From: Noviluteimonas gilva
GTDB taxonomy: Bacteria; Pseudomonadota; Gammaproteobacteria; Xanthomonadales; Xanthomonadaceae
NCBI RefSeq assembly: GCF_009740395.1
Contig: NZ_WOXT01000003.1
Span: 229,860-293,859, forward strand
Direction of reading: 5' to 3'
Length of the DNA stretch: 64,000 nucleotides
In this document: positions 8,933-16,851 of the stretch, piece after piece
Layout of the letters: each line of letters opens with the position of its first letter
Position numbering within the stretch: the first letter of the stretch is position 1
Translations under genes and position numbers: made by a program
Notes under the pieces: generated by a model
The model's input: only the letters and a program-made list of their open reading frames with translations
Told to the model about the DNA's origin: nothing
Database searches by the model: none

Positions 8933-9908
8933 TCTGGCTTCCAAGCAATGCGGAGACTTGCGAATGGTTCGGCATCGCCGCGAACGCGCCCTGGCGCGTC
9001 ACCGCCAATGCGCCGACCGCCGCTCCGAATCGCAGCGCATCGGCGATGGCCGTGGCATCGGAGGCGAATTGCGGGAACCGCGCGCCATCGACACCGAGTT
9101 CCGCGAGACGGAACAACACGCCGCCGACGAACGCATCGCCTGCCGCGGTCGTGTCCACCGCCTGCACGCGCAAGGCCCCCACTTCGCCGCTGGAGGCGCG
9201 CGTGTGCCACTGCAAGGGGTCCGCGCCATCGGTGATGACCACCAGGCGCGCGTGGCCTTCGAGGATGCGTTGTACGACCGCGGCTTCGCCGCCGGGTAAC
9301 GCTTGCGCGAGGTACTCCAGTTCATTGCGCGCGAGCTTCACCAGGTCCGCTTCTCTCAAGGCGTTCCACAGGCGCGGCCGCGGATCCGTTTTCTCCGGCC
9401 ACAATGCCGGGCGCAGGTTGAGATCCAGGCTCACCACCGCGCCTGCCGCACGTGCGCGTGCCATGCCTTGCAACGTGGCTTGTGCGATGTCGGCTTCGGT
9501 CAGGCTGTTGGAACACACATGGAAGACGGACGTCTGCGCGAACGACGCTTCATGGAAATGCGCGTCGCGAAACAACAGATCCGCCGCGGGCGGTCGATAG
9601 AAGTTGAAGTGGCGCTCGCCGTCCGCATCCAGTTGCACGAAGGCCAGCGCGGTGCGCGCTGCATCGGTGCGCACGATGCCGGTCGTGTCCACGCCGGCAT
9701 TGCGAAGACTGTCCAGCAGGAAGTCGCCGAACATGTCGACGCCGAGCATCCCGACGAATTGCGCTTGTCCGCCGAGACGCGCGACCGCGACCGCGACGTT
9801 GGCCGGCGCACCGCCGGCGAACTGCAGGAAGGCGCGCGGCGCATCGGGCGTGGCGGCGGGCTGCGCCAGGAAGTCGATCAGCGCTTCGCCGAAGCAGACG
9901 ACTTTCAT
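8919..9908 (-). CDS. PfkB family sugar kinase, probable fructokinase
   Basis: 329 residues. PfkB signature 1 is seen in QFAGGAPANVAVAVARLGG (residues about 28-46) and signature 2 in VDTTAAGDAFVGGVLFRL, where the catalytic Asp sits in AGD; the usual DTTGAGD has Ala in place of the first Gly. MKVVCFGEALIDFL and LDLNLRPALWP are typical of bacterial fructokinases. Predicted step: fructose plus ATP to fructose-6-phosphate, taking the product of the AGE isomerase into glycolysis. The ATG overlaps the LacI stop by four bases (ATGA) and its own stop overlaps the AGE gene. Confidence 0.88.
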   Translation of the reverse strand: MKVVCFGEALIDFLAQPAATPDAPRAFLQFAGGAPANVAVAVARLGGQAQFVGMLGVDMFGDFLLDSLRNAGVDTTGIVRTDAARTALAFVQLDADGERHFNFYRPPAADLLFRDAHFHEASFAQTSVFHVCSNSLTEADIAQATLQGMARARAAGAVVSLDLNLRPALWPEKTDPRPRLWNALREADLVKLARNELEYLAQALPGGEAAVVQRILEGHARLVVITDGADPLQWHTRASSGEVGALRVQAVDTTAAGDAFVGGVLFRLAELGVDGARFPQFASDATAIADALRFGAAVGALAVTRQGAFAAMPNHSQVSALLGSQNDDA

Positions 9909-10942
9909 GCGTGATCCGCCTTCGGCACATGCGCGCCACCGCTGCTGCCCCGCACGACAAGCGTCACGGGCGCCACGAGGTTGCAGGGCGCTTCGTCCGG
10001 CGATTGCACGCGCTGCAGCAGCAATTGCGCGGCTTGTCGACCGCGCTCGCGCGGGTCGACGGACAACGTGGTCAGGGGTGGCGTGGAGAGCGCGGCTTCG
10101 GGAATGTCGTCGAACCCGGTGATCGCGAAGTCCGTGCCCGGGCGCGTGCCGCGCGCCTGCAGGCCGAGCATCAACCCGAGGGCGACGTTGTCGTTGTAGC
10201 AAACGGCGGCGGTGAGCAACGGGTCGCGTTCGAACAGCGCGCCGGTTTCATGCGCGGCGGCCACGCGCGTCGGTGCGCATTCGACGAGCCAGTTCGCATC
10301 GGGTCTGATGCCGGCCGCCGACATGGCGTCGATGTAACCCTGGCGGCGTTGCCGGCACGAGCTGGAATCTCCATGTCCGCCGAAGAAGGCGATGCGTCGA
10401 TGGCCGAGCGACAACAGGTGTTCGGTGGCCAGGCGCGCGCCGCGTTCGTTCTCCAGCGCGAGGAAATCCCAGTCGCCGCCCGCGAGCGCGCGATTGAAGA
10501 CCAGGAGCGGCGTGATGCCGACCACGCGTCGCACCGCTTCGCCGTCGCTGTGTTCGGCCGGCGAGAGGATGATCCCGGCCGGCCCGTGTTCGAGCAGCGA
10601 ATCGAGCACGGCCTGCTGTCGCTCCGGCGACTCATTCGTGCTGCCGAGCAGCGTCACGTAGCCTTCGGCGCCCAGCGCTTCGTCCACGCCCGCGGCGAAC
10701 TCGGCGAAGAACGGGTTCGACAGGTCGTTGATGACCAACGCCACGCTGGAGGACGTGCGCCGCCGCAAATTCGCCGCGGCGCGGTTGTAGACGTAATGCT
10801 GCCGCTTGAGTTCGGCCTCCACGCGCGCACGCGTATCGACATTGACCAGCGGACTGCGGCGCAGCACCAGCGACACGGTGGCGCGCGAGACATCGCAGGC
10901 GCGGGCGATGTCGTTGACGGTGACGGGCTTCTGGCGGGTCAT
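9905..10942 (-). CDS. LacI family transcriptional regulator of the mannoside locus
   Basis: 345 residues. N-terminal helix-turn-helix and hinge: VTVNDIARACDVSRATVSLVLR, then RVEAELKRQHYVYNRAAANLR, followed by a periplasmic-binding-protein-like sensor domain (SSSVALVINDLSNPFFAEF, GHRRIAFFGGHGDSS, TAAVCYNDNVALGLML, FAITGFDDIPEAALSTPPLTT). Sensor ligand is probably a sugar or sugar phosphate of the pathway. It is encoded inside the operon it most likely controls: its start overlaps the stop of the GH92 remnant and its stop overlaps the kinase start. The two palindromes at 11116-11129 and 11203-11222 have the central CG expected of LacI-family operators. Confidence 0.93.
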   Translation of the reverse strand: MTRQKPVTVNDIARACDVSRATVSLVLRRSPLVNVDTRARVEAELKRQHYVYNRAAANLRRRTSSSVALVINDLSNPFFAEFAAGVDEALGAEGYVTLLGSTNESPERQQAVLDSLLEHGPAGIILSPAEHSDGEAVRRVVGITPLLVFNRALAGGDWDFLALENERGARLATEHLLSLGHRRIAFFGGHGDSSSCRQRRQGYIDAMSAAGIRPDANWLVECAPTRVAAAHETGALFERDPLLTAAVCYNDNVALGLMLGLQARGTRPGTDFAITGFDDIPEAALSTPPLTTLSVDPRERGRQAAQLLLQRVQSPDEAPCNLVAPVTLVVRGSSGGAHVPKADHA

Positions 10943-11097
10943 TGCAATGGCTCAAAGGTGTTGCCCTCGTCCTTCGTCCCGATGAAGGTGTTGACGGTCG
11001 CTTCGACGCTCGGGTCTTCCGACGCGCGACGCTCCGACGCCGGCGTAGCCGCCGAGAGCGCAAGCAACACCACCGCGGCGGCAACTCGCAGGCGCAT
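10939..11097 (-). pseudogene. N-terminal remnant of a GH92 mannosidase, coupled to lacI
   Basis: A 52-codon frame not normally called. It starts ATG at 11097 with a signal peptide (MRLRVAAAVVLLALSAATPASE) and then reads VEATVNTFIGTKDEGNTF before ending in TGA, whose ATGA overlaps the ATG of the lacI-type gene. The divergent intact GH92 gene begins, after its signal peptide, AWAAVDPFIGTGGEGHTFPG; aligned, the two share V-(N/D)-x-FIGT-x-x-EG-(N/H)-TF. VDPFIGTGG is the hallmark of mature GH92 enzymes. I read this as the 5' tip of a second GH92 gene whose remaining 700 or so codons were deleted, leaving the lead cistron of the operon. An alternative is a retained leader peptide. What is seen: frame, motif, overlap. 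What is inferred: deletion. Confidence 0.7.
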
Positions 11098-11115
11098 CCC
11101 TTCCCCGAAAATCGA

Positions 11116-11129
11116 TTAGACCGATCTAA
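11116..11129. promoter_or_regulatory. LacI-type operator, half 1 (remnant/lacI side)
   Basis: Inverted repeat TTAGA-CCGA-TCTAA with a central CG, 19 bases upstream of the leftward start at 11097. The inner eight bases GACCGATC match GAACGATC in the second palindrome at 11203-11222, so one protein could bind both. Likely overlaps the leftward promoter. Seen directly; the binding is inferred. Confidence 0.6.
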
Positions 11130-11202
11130 ACACACCACAGTCGGCGCAAAAGCGCATGTCGCGGTGCAGCATGCCCTTCCCGGGAACAATGCTAATTTCC
11201 GC

Positions 11203-11222
11203 GCTTTGGAACGATCCAAAGC
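11203..11222. promoter_or_regulatory. LacI-type operator, half 2 (GH92 side)
   Basis: Perfect 20-base palindrome-with-spacer GCTTTGGAACGATCCAAAGC: eight-base arms around ACGA, central CG, as in LacI/GalR operators. It ends 10 bases before the GH92 ATG, so a bound repressor would block initiation or elongation there. Distance to the other operator is about 87 bases centre to centre, near eight helical turns, compatible with looping. Confidence 0.7.
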
Positions 11223-11232
11223 GAACCCAGAC

Positions 11233-13581
11233 ATGACGAACAAGGTGAAAGCCGCGGGCCTGTTGCTGGTGGTCGCGGCCTGCAGCGCCATTCCAAGCAA
11301 AGCCCTGGCCGCAACCGCCGCTCGCGGCACTGAAGCCTGGGCGGCCGTCGATCCCTTCATCGGCACGGGCGGCGAAGGCCACACCTTCCCCGGCGCCGTC
11401 GTGCCCTTCGGCATGATCCAGCTCAGCCCGGATACGCAGATCAAGCCGCGCAAGGAGGCCTACGGCTGGGCCGCCGGCTACCGTCATGACGACAGCACCA
11501 TCGTCGGCTTCTCGCACACGCATTTCTCCGGCACGGGGCATTCGGACCTGGGCGACGTGCTGGTGATGCCGATCTCCGGCGAGGTCAAGCTCGAACGCGG
11601 CGACATCGACAAGCCCGGAAGCGGATACACCTCGCGCTTCTCGCACGAGGGGGAAGTCGCGCAGCCGGGCTACTACGCGGTCACCCTGTCGGACTACGAC
11701 ATCCGCGCCGAACTCACCGCCAGCGCACGCGTGGGCGTGCATCGCTACACGTTCGCGAAGGGCAAGCCCGCGCACGTGTTGGTCGATCTGCGCACGAGCA
11801 TGTACGACTATCCGGGCAAGGTGTTGTGGTCGCGCTTGCGCCTGCACGCCGATGGCACGCTCACCGGCTTTCGCGAAACGCGCGGCTGGGCACCGGGCCG
11901 CCAGGTGTACTTCGCGATGCGTTTCTCCAAGCCGATCACCGGCCATCAATTCCACGACACCGAGCGCGACGTGCCCTACAAAGGCTTCCCGCCGCCTGGC
12001 AAGGACGATCCGCACCAACGCGCGCAAATCGAAGGTCGCCAGTTGGTCGGTGCGCTCGACTTCGCCGACGCGCCCGGACAGCCGCTGGTCGTGAAGGTCG
12101 CGATCTCGCCCGTCGGCGAAGACAGCGCCATCGCCAACCTCGACGCGGAGATGGCCGACTTCGATTTCGATCGCGTGCGCGCCGATGCGAAGGCGCAATG
12201 GGCGCAGGCGCTCGGCGCGATCGACGTCGACGCACCCGCGCCGATGCGGACCAGCTTCTACACCGCGCTGTACCACGCCTTCATGGGCCCGAGCCTGTTC
12301 ATGGACAGCGACGGCCGTTATCGCGGTCCCGACAACGCCGTGCACCAGGCGAAGGGATTCACGAACTACTCGACGTTCTCGCTCTGGGACACGTATCGCG
12401 CGTTGCATCCGCTGCTCACGCTGGTGCAACCGGAACAACGCAACAACGACTTCATCCAATCATTGCTCGCCGCGCAGGGCGCGAGCCCCTACGGCGTGCT
12501 CCCGATCTGGGCGTTCCACGGCCAGGAAACGTGGTGCATGATCGGCTACCACGCCGTGCCCGTGATCGCCGACGCCTACATGAAGGGCATCCGCGGTTAC
12601 GACACCGATGCAGCGCTGAAGGCGATGGTGGCCAGCGCCAGCTACGGCCCGTACGACGGGCTCGCGCAGTACATGGAACTCGGCTACGTCCCGATCGACG
12701 AGGAAGACGAGGCCGCCTCGAAGACCCTCGAATACGCCTTCGACGACTGGGCCATCGCGCGCGTGGCCGAAGCGATGGGTCGCAAGGACATCGCAGCGCA
12801 GTTCCAGAAACGCGCGGCGAACTGGCGCCACGCCTTCGATCCCGCCACCGGCTTCATGCGCGCGCGCAAGCGCGACGGCAGCTTCCGCGAACCCTTCGAT
12901 CCGACCGCCAGCGGGTATGGCTCCGACTACACCGAAGGCAACGCGTGGCAATACTCCTGGTACGTGCCGCATGACGTGGCGGGGCTCGCGCAGGCGCACG
13001 GCGGCGCGGACAAGCTGCTCGCGAAACTCGACGCGGTGTTCGACGCGAAGGTCGATCCGAAGACCTTCGAGCACATGGAAGACATCACCGGCCTGATCGG
13101 CTGGTATGCGCACGGCAACGAACCCAGCCACCACGTCGCCTACCTCTACGCCGCGGCCGGCGAGCCCTGGCGCACGCAGCAGCGGCTTGGCCCGATCATG
13201 GCGAGCCAGTACTCCCCGCGCCCCGATGGCCTGTCCGGGAACGACGACCTCGGCCAGATGTCGGCGTGGTTCGTGTTCACGGCGCTGGGGTTCTATCCCA
13301 TCGCGCCGGGCAGCAACGAATACATCATCGGCCGTCCCTTCCTGCCGCGCGCGACGCTCAACCTGCCCAACGGCAAGCGATTCACCGTCGTGGCCGACGG
13401 GCTGGACGACGCGCACTCCTATATCGGCAGCGCAACGCTCAACGGAAAACCGCTGGATCGCGCCTTCCTCCGCCACGAGGACATCGTGGCCGGCGGCGAA
13501 TTGCACTTCACGATGCAGGCGCAACCCAACCGGGCCTGGCCCGGGAAGGATGCAGCGCAGCCCTACTCGATGTCGCACTGA
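11233..13581 (+). CDS. GH92 family alpha-1,2-mannosidase, secreted
   Basis: 782 residues. Signal peptide MTNKVKAAGLLLVVAACSAIPSKALA with cleavage near residue 27. GH92 enzymes are calcium-dependent inverting alpha-mannosidases acting on high-mannose glycans. Diagnostic blocks: VDPFIGTGGEGHTFPGA, GFSHTHFSGTGHSDLGDV, YDYPGKV, FSLWDTYRALHPLL, YTEGNAWQYSWYVPHD with the general acid Glu, and GNDDLGQMSAWFVFTALGFY with the Asp pair of the base. It faces the leftward operon across the operator region; both sides are expected to respond to the same LacI regulator. It probably releases terminal mannose in the periplasm. A good terminator follows. Confidence 0.95.
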   Translation: MTNKVKAAGLLLVVAACSAIPSKALAATAARGTEAWAAVDPFIGTGGEGHTFPGAVVPFGMIQLSPDTQIKPRKEAYGWAAGYRHDDSTIVGFSHTHFSGTGHSDLGDVLVMPISGEVKLERGDIDKPGSGYTSRFSHEGEVAQPGYYAVTLSDYDIRAELTASARVGVHRYTFAKGKPAHVLVDLRTSMYDYPGKVLWSRLRLHADGTLTGFRETRGWAPGRQVYFAMRFSKPITGHQFHDTERDVPYKGFPPPGKDDPHQRAQIEGRQLVGALDFADAPGQPLVVKVAISPVGEDSAIANLDAEMADFDFDRVRADAKAQWAQALGAIDVDAPAPMRTSFYTALYHAFMGPSLFMDSDGRYRGPDNAVHQAKGFTNYSTFSLWDTYRALHPLLTLVQPEQRNNDFIQSLLAAQGASPYGVLPIWAFHGQETWCMIGYHAVPVIADAYMKGIRGYDTDAALKAMVASASYGPYDGLAQYMELGYVPIDEEDEAASKTLEYAFDDWAIARVAEAMGRKDIAAQFQKRAANWRHAFDPATGFMRARKRDGSFREPFDPTASGYGSDYTEGNAWQYSWYVPHDVAGLAQAHGGADKLLAKLDAVFDAKVDPKTFEHMEDITGLIGWYAHGNEPSHHVAYLYAAAGEPWRTQQRLGPIMASQYSPRPDGLSGNDDLGQMSAWFVFTALGFYPIAPGSNEYIIGRPFLPRATLNLPNGKRFTVVADGLDDAHSYIGSATLNGKPLDRAFLRHEDIVAGGELHFTMQAQPNRAWPGKDAAQPYSMSH

Positions 13582-13595
13582 CGTGCGATGCGCAT

Positions 13596-13625
13596 GAAGG
13601 CCCGCCCTGCGGGCCTTCGTGTTTT
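13596..13625 (+). terminator. Rho-independent terminator after GH92
   Basis: Stem GAAGGCCCGC (13596-13605) and GCGGGCCTTC (13609-13618) with loop CCT, followed by GTGTTTT. It separates the mannoside locus from the KaiC-like gene. Confidence 0.88.
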
Positions 13626-13705
13626 CGGGCGTTCGGCTCATCCGTGCACACGATGTTGACGCGCCGGTCCACGAGAATCGCGTACGCACTCAGCCGACGG
13701 CGGCC

Positions 13706-15229
13706 ATGTCTTCCCAATCCCTTACGCTCCCCGCGCCGGTTCCGACCGGTGTGGAGGGGCTCGATGTGATTCTCGATGGCGGCCTGACGCCGCATCGCCT
13801 GTACCTGATCGAGGGCGTGCCCGGGTCCGGCAAGACCACCATGGCGCTGCAATTCCTGCGCTCGGGCGCGGCCGCGGGCGAACGCGTGCTGTACGTGACG
13901 CTGTCGGAAACCGAGCGTGAGCTGCGCGAAGTGGCGCATGCCCACGGCTGGTCGCTGGACGGCATCGCGATCCACGAACTGTTCCCGGTCGGCGACCAGT
14001 TGGACCCGGAATCGCAGTACACGATGTTCCACCCCTCCGAAGTGGAGCTGGCCGAGACCACGCGCCGCGTGCTGGATGAAGTCGAGCGCCTGCAGCCCGA
14101 CCGCGTCGTGTTCGACTCGCTGGCCGAACTGCGCTTGCTGGCCGGTTCGATGCTGCGCTTCCGCCGGCAGGTGCTTGCGTTGAAGCAGTACTTCTCCGGC
14201 AAGGGCACGACGGTGCTCATGCTCGATGAAAGCTCGGCGTCCGACCAGGGCTTGCACGTGCACACGATCGTGCATGGCGCGATCCAGCTCGACCACCTCA
14301 TGCCCGATTTCGGCGGCGACCGGCGCCGCCTGCGCATCAGCAAGATGCGCGGACGCGCCTTCCGCTCGGGCTACCACGACTACAAGATCGAAACCGGCGG
14401 CGTGCGCGTGTATCCGCGCCTGATCGCCGCGCATTACCGGCGCTCCGGCAGGAACGATCCGGTGGCCAGCGAACTGGCCGAGCTGGACCTACTGCTGGGC
14501 GGCGGTCTGGATCGCGGCACCAGCACGCTGCTGATCGGCGCGGCCGGCGCGGGCAAGTCGTCGCTCGCCTCGCACTTCGTGCGATCGGCGGCCGCGCGCG
14601 GGGAACGTTCGGCGATGTTCCTGTTCGACGAAAGCCAGCGCGCACTGGTCACCCGCTCCAGGGGCATCGGCTTCGACATCGAAGCGTGCGTGGCCGAGGG
14701 CACCGTCGACGTGCAATCGATCGACCCGGCCGAACTCTCGCCGGGCGAGTTCATCCATCGCATCCGCAACGCCGTCGAAGTCGAGGGCGCGAAGCTGGTC
14801 GTCCTCGACAGCCTCAACGGCTTCCTCAACGCGATGGCCGAAGAGCATCACGTGCTGATCCAGTTGCACGAACTGCTCTCCTATCTCGCGCAGTTGGACA
14901 TCACCACGATCCTGATCGCGTCGCAGGCCGGCCTGATCGGCCACATGCAGACCTCGCTGGACGTCAGCTACCTGGCGGACACGGTGGTGCTGCTGCGCTA
15001 TTTCGAAAGCCGTGGCGAAGTGAAGCAGGCGATTTCGGTCCTCAAGAAACGCACCGGCCCGCACGAGCGCACGATCCGCGAGATGCGGATCACCTCCAAC
15101 GGCCTGGACATCGGCGAGCCGCTGCGCAATTTCCGTGGCGTGCTCACGGGCGTGCCGCAGGAAGTCGATTCGCACGAAGCAGACCCGATGACCCCGCGGG
15201 CACCGCTCGCACCGGGCGTGGCGGGGTGA
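13706..15229 (+). CDS. Double KaiC-domain ATPase (RAD55/KaiC family)
   Basis: 507 residues with two RecA-like KaiC domains. Domain I: PTGVEGLDVILDGGL, Walker A GVPGSGKTT at 37-45, SETE at about 67-70, Walker B VVFDSLAEL. Domain II: Walker A GAAGAGKSS at 278-286, FLFDESQ at about 306-311, VVLDSLNGFLNAM. No KaiA or KaiB is nearby and no CII phospho-Ser/Thr pair equivalent to cyanobacterial KaiC is evident, so this is a signalling KaiC homologue and not a clock protein. The TGA overlaps the GTG of the hybrid kinase by three bases, so the two are translationally coupled and probably act together. Confidence 0.9.
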   Translation: MSSQSLTLPAPVPTGVEGLDVILDGGLTPHRLYLIEGVPGSGKTTMALQFLRSGAAAGERVLYVTLSETERELREVAHAHGWSLDGIAIHELFPVGDQLDPESQYTMFHPSEVELAETTRRVLDEVERLQPDRVVFDSLAELRLLAGSMLRFRRQVLALKQYFSGKGTTVLMLDESSASDQGLHVHTIVHGAIQLDHLMPDFGGDRRRLRISKMRGRAFRSGYHDYKIETGGVRVYPRLIAAHYRRSGRNDPVASELAELDLLLGGGLDRGTSTLLIGAAGAGKSSLASHFVRSAAARGERSAMFLFDESQRALVTRSRGIGFDIEACVAEGTVDVQSIDPAELSPGEFIHRIRNAVEVEGAKLVVLDSLNGFLNAMAEEHHVLIQLHELLSYLAQLDITTILIASQAGLIGHMQTSLDVSYLADTVVLLRYFESRGEVKQAISVLKKRTGPHERTIREMRITSNGLDIGEPLRNFRGVLTGVPQEVDSHEADPMTPRAPLAPGVAG

Positions 15230-16839
15230 ACGCACTCGCACCCGGCGCAAGCATGCGCGTGCTGCTGTTGCTGCTGACCACGCGCGATGCAGACATCACC
15301 TGCGCGATCCTCGAAGACAACGGTTTGACGTGCCACGTGTGTCGCGACGCCACCGACCTGCGCGAGCAGTTGGCGCTCGGCGCCGGCGCGATCCTGGTCG
15401 GCGAAGAATTGCTGAAGGTCGACGGCGTGCATGCCGCGATCGCCCAGACGCTGGAAGTCCAGGGCGCCTGGTCCGACCTGCCGGTCCTGATCCTGACCGG
15501 ACGCGGCGCGGACTCGCTCGCCGTCGGCGATGCCGTTGCGGTGCTGGGCAACGTGACGCTGCTCGAACGCCCGCTGCGCGTGTCGGCGCTGCTCAGCGCA
15601 TTGCGGACCTCGCTGCGTGCGCGGACGCGCCAGTACGAGATCCGCGACCATCTGGACGCACTCGAACGCGCGCGCGACGCCGAAGCCGACGCCGTGCGCC
15701 GCAAGAACGAATTCCTCGCGATGCTTGCGCACGAACTGCGCAATCCGCTCGCACCGATCCGCAACGCCCTGCACGTGCTCGCGATGGACGACGGCGACGC
15801 GCAACGCCGCCAGGCGCTGCACGCGACGATGAGCCGGCAAGTCGACCACATGGTGCGCTTGATGGACGATCTGATGGAGGCCTCGCGCGTCTCGCGTGGC
15901 CGCATCGAACTGCGCCGCCGCGCCATCGACCTTCGCCACGCCTTGCGCAGCGCCCTGGAGCTCAGCGCGCCCCTCGTCGAAGCCGGTGGCGTGACGCTGC
16001 ACGTCGACATGCCCGACCACCCCTTGACCGTCGACGCCGACCCGGTGCGCCTGACGCAGGTCTTCGGCAACCTGCTCAACAACGCCGCGAAGTACGGCCG
16101 CGCGGGTGGACGCATCTGGGTCCGCGCCTCCACCGTCGGCGATTGCGCGCTGGTCGAAGTCGAGGACGACGGCATCGGCATCGATCCGAGCGTGTTGCCG
16201 CATGTGTTCGAACTGTTCACGCAGGGCCGCCGCGATCGCAATCGGTTGCAGGATGGCCTGGGCATCGGACTGGCGTTGGTGAAGCAACTCGTCGAATTGC
16301 AGGACGGTCAGGTCGAAGTCGGCAGCGAGGGCCCCGACAAGGGCACGCGCGTGGTCGTGCGGCTGCCTTGCATCGCCGAGGCGACGGATGCGCTTGAAGC
16401 GCAACAGGACGTCCTATCGGCCTCCCCTCGCCCACTGGGGCGCGATGCGATGCGCGTGCTCGTCGTGGACGACAACGAAGATGCCGCGCGCACGCTCGCA
16501 TTGTTGCTCGAACTGCTCGGCATGGATTTCAGGATCGCCGCCGACGCGCCGCGGGCATTGGCCATTGCCGCGGACTTCGAACCACACGTGTGCCTGCTCG
16601 ACATCGGCCTGCCCGGCATGAACGGCTACGAGCTCGCGCGCCGACTGCACGCCGATCCGCGGCATGCGAACGCGGTGCTGATCGCGATCACCGGTTGGGG
16701 CGGCGCGCAGGACCAGCAGCAGGCGTACGCGGCGGGCTTCGCGGACCATTTCCGCAAACCCGCGGATATCACGCGCTTGTCGGCCGTCCTGGAGGCGACA
16801 CGCTCGAACCTGGTGCGCCGTGCGAGCACGGCCGCCTGA
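15226..16839 (+). CDS. Hybrid histidine kinase with N-terminal pseudo-receiver
   Basis: 537 residues from GTG 15226 (ATG 15253 is an alternative). Residues about 10-125 look like a receiver fold (MRVLLLLLTTRDADITCAIL, LPVLILTGRG, VTLLERPLRVSALLSAL) but the strand that should carry the phospho-Asp reads AGAILVGEEL, with no Asp. Then HisKA with His169 in MLAHELRNPLAPIR, HATPase with NLLNNAAKYG, DDGIGID and DGLGIGLALVKQ, and a C-terminal receiver with acidic pair DD and phospho-Asp459 in CLLDIGLPGMNG. No transmembrane segment: a soluble kinase. It is coupled to the KaiC-like ATPase upstream, a pairing recurrent in this bacterial family. Confidence 0.9.
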   Translation: MNALAPGASMRVLLLLLTTRDADITCAILEDNGLTCHVCRDATDLREQLALGAGAILVGEELLKVDGVHAAIAQTLEVQGAWSDLPVLILTGRGADSLAVGDAVAVLGNVTLLERPLRVSALLSALRTSLRARTRQYEIRDHLDALERARDAEADAVRRKNEFLAMLAHELRNPLAPIRNALHVLAMDDGDAQRRQALHATMSRQVDHMVRLMDDLMEASRVSRGRIELRRRAIDLRHALRSALELSAPLVEAGGVTLHVDMPDHPLTVDADPVRLTQVFGNLLNNAAKYGRAGGRIWVRASTVGDCALVEVEDDGIGIDPSVLPHVFELFTQGRRDRNRLQDGLGIGLALVKQLVELQDGQVEVGSEGPDKGTRVVVRLPCIAEATDALEAQQDVLSASPRPLGRDAMRVLVVDDNEDAARTLALLLELLGMDFRIAADAPRALAIAADFEPHVCLLDIGLPGMNGYELARRLHADPRHANAVLIAITGWGGAQDQQQAYAAGFADHFRKPADITRLSAVLEATRSNLVRRASTAA

Positions 16840-16851
16840 CGACGGCGCGCA

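Noticed and set aside
13706..15229. Circadian clock operon
   Set aside because: Only a KaiC homologue is present; no kaiA or kaiB and no clear CII phosphorylation pair.
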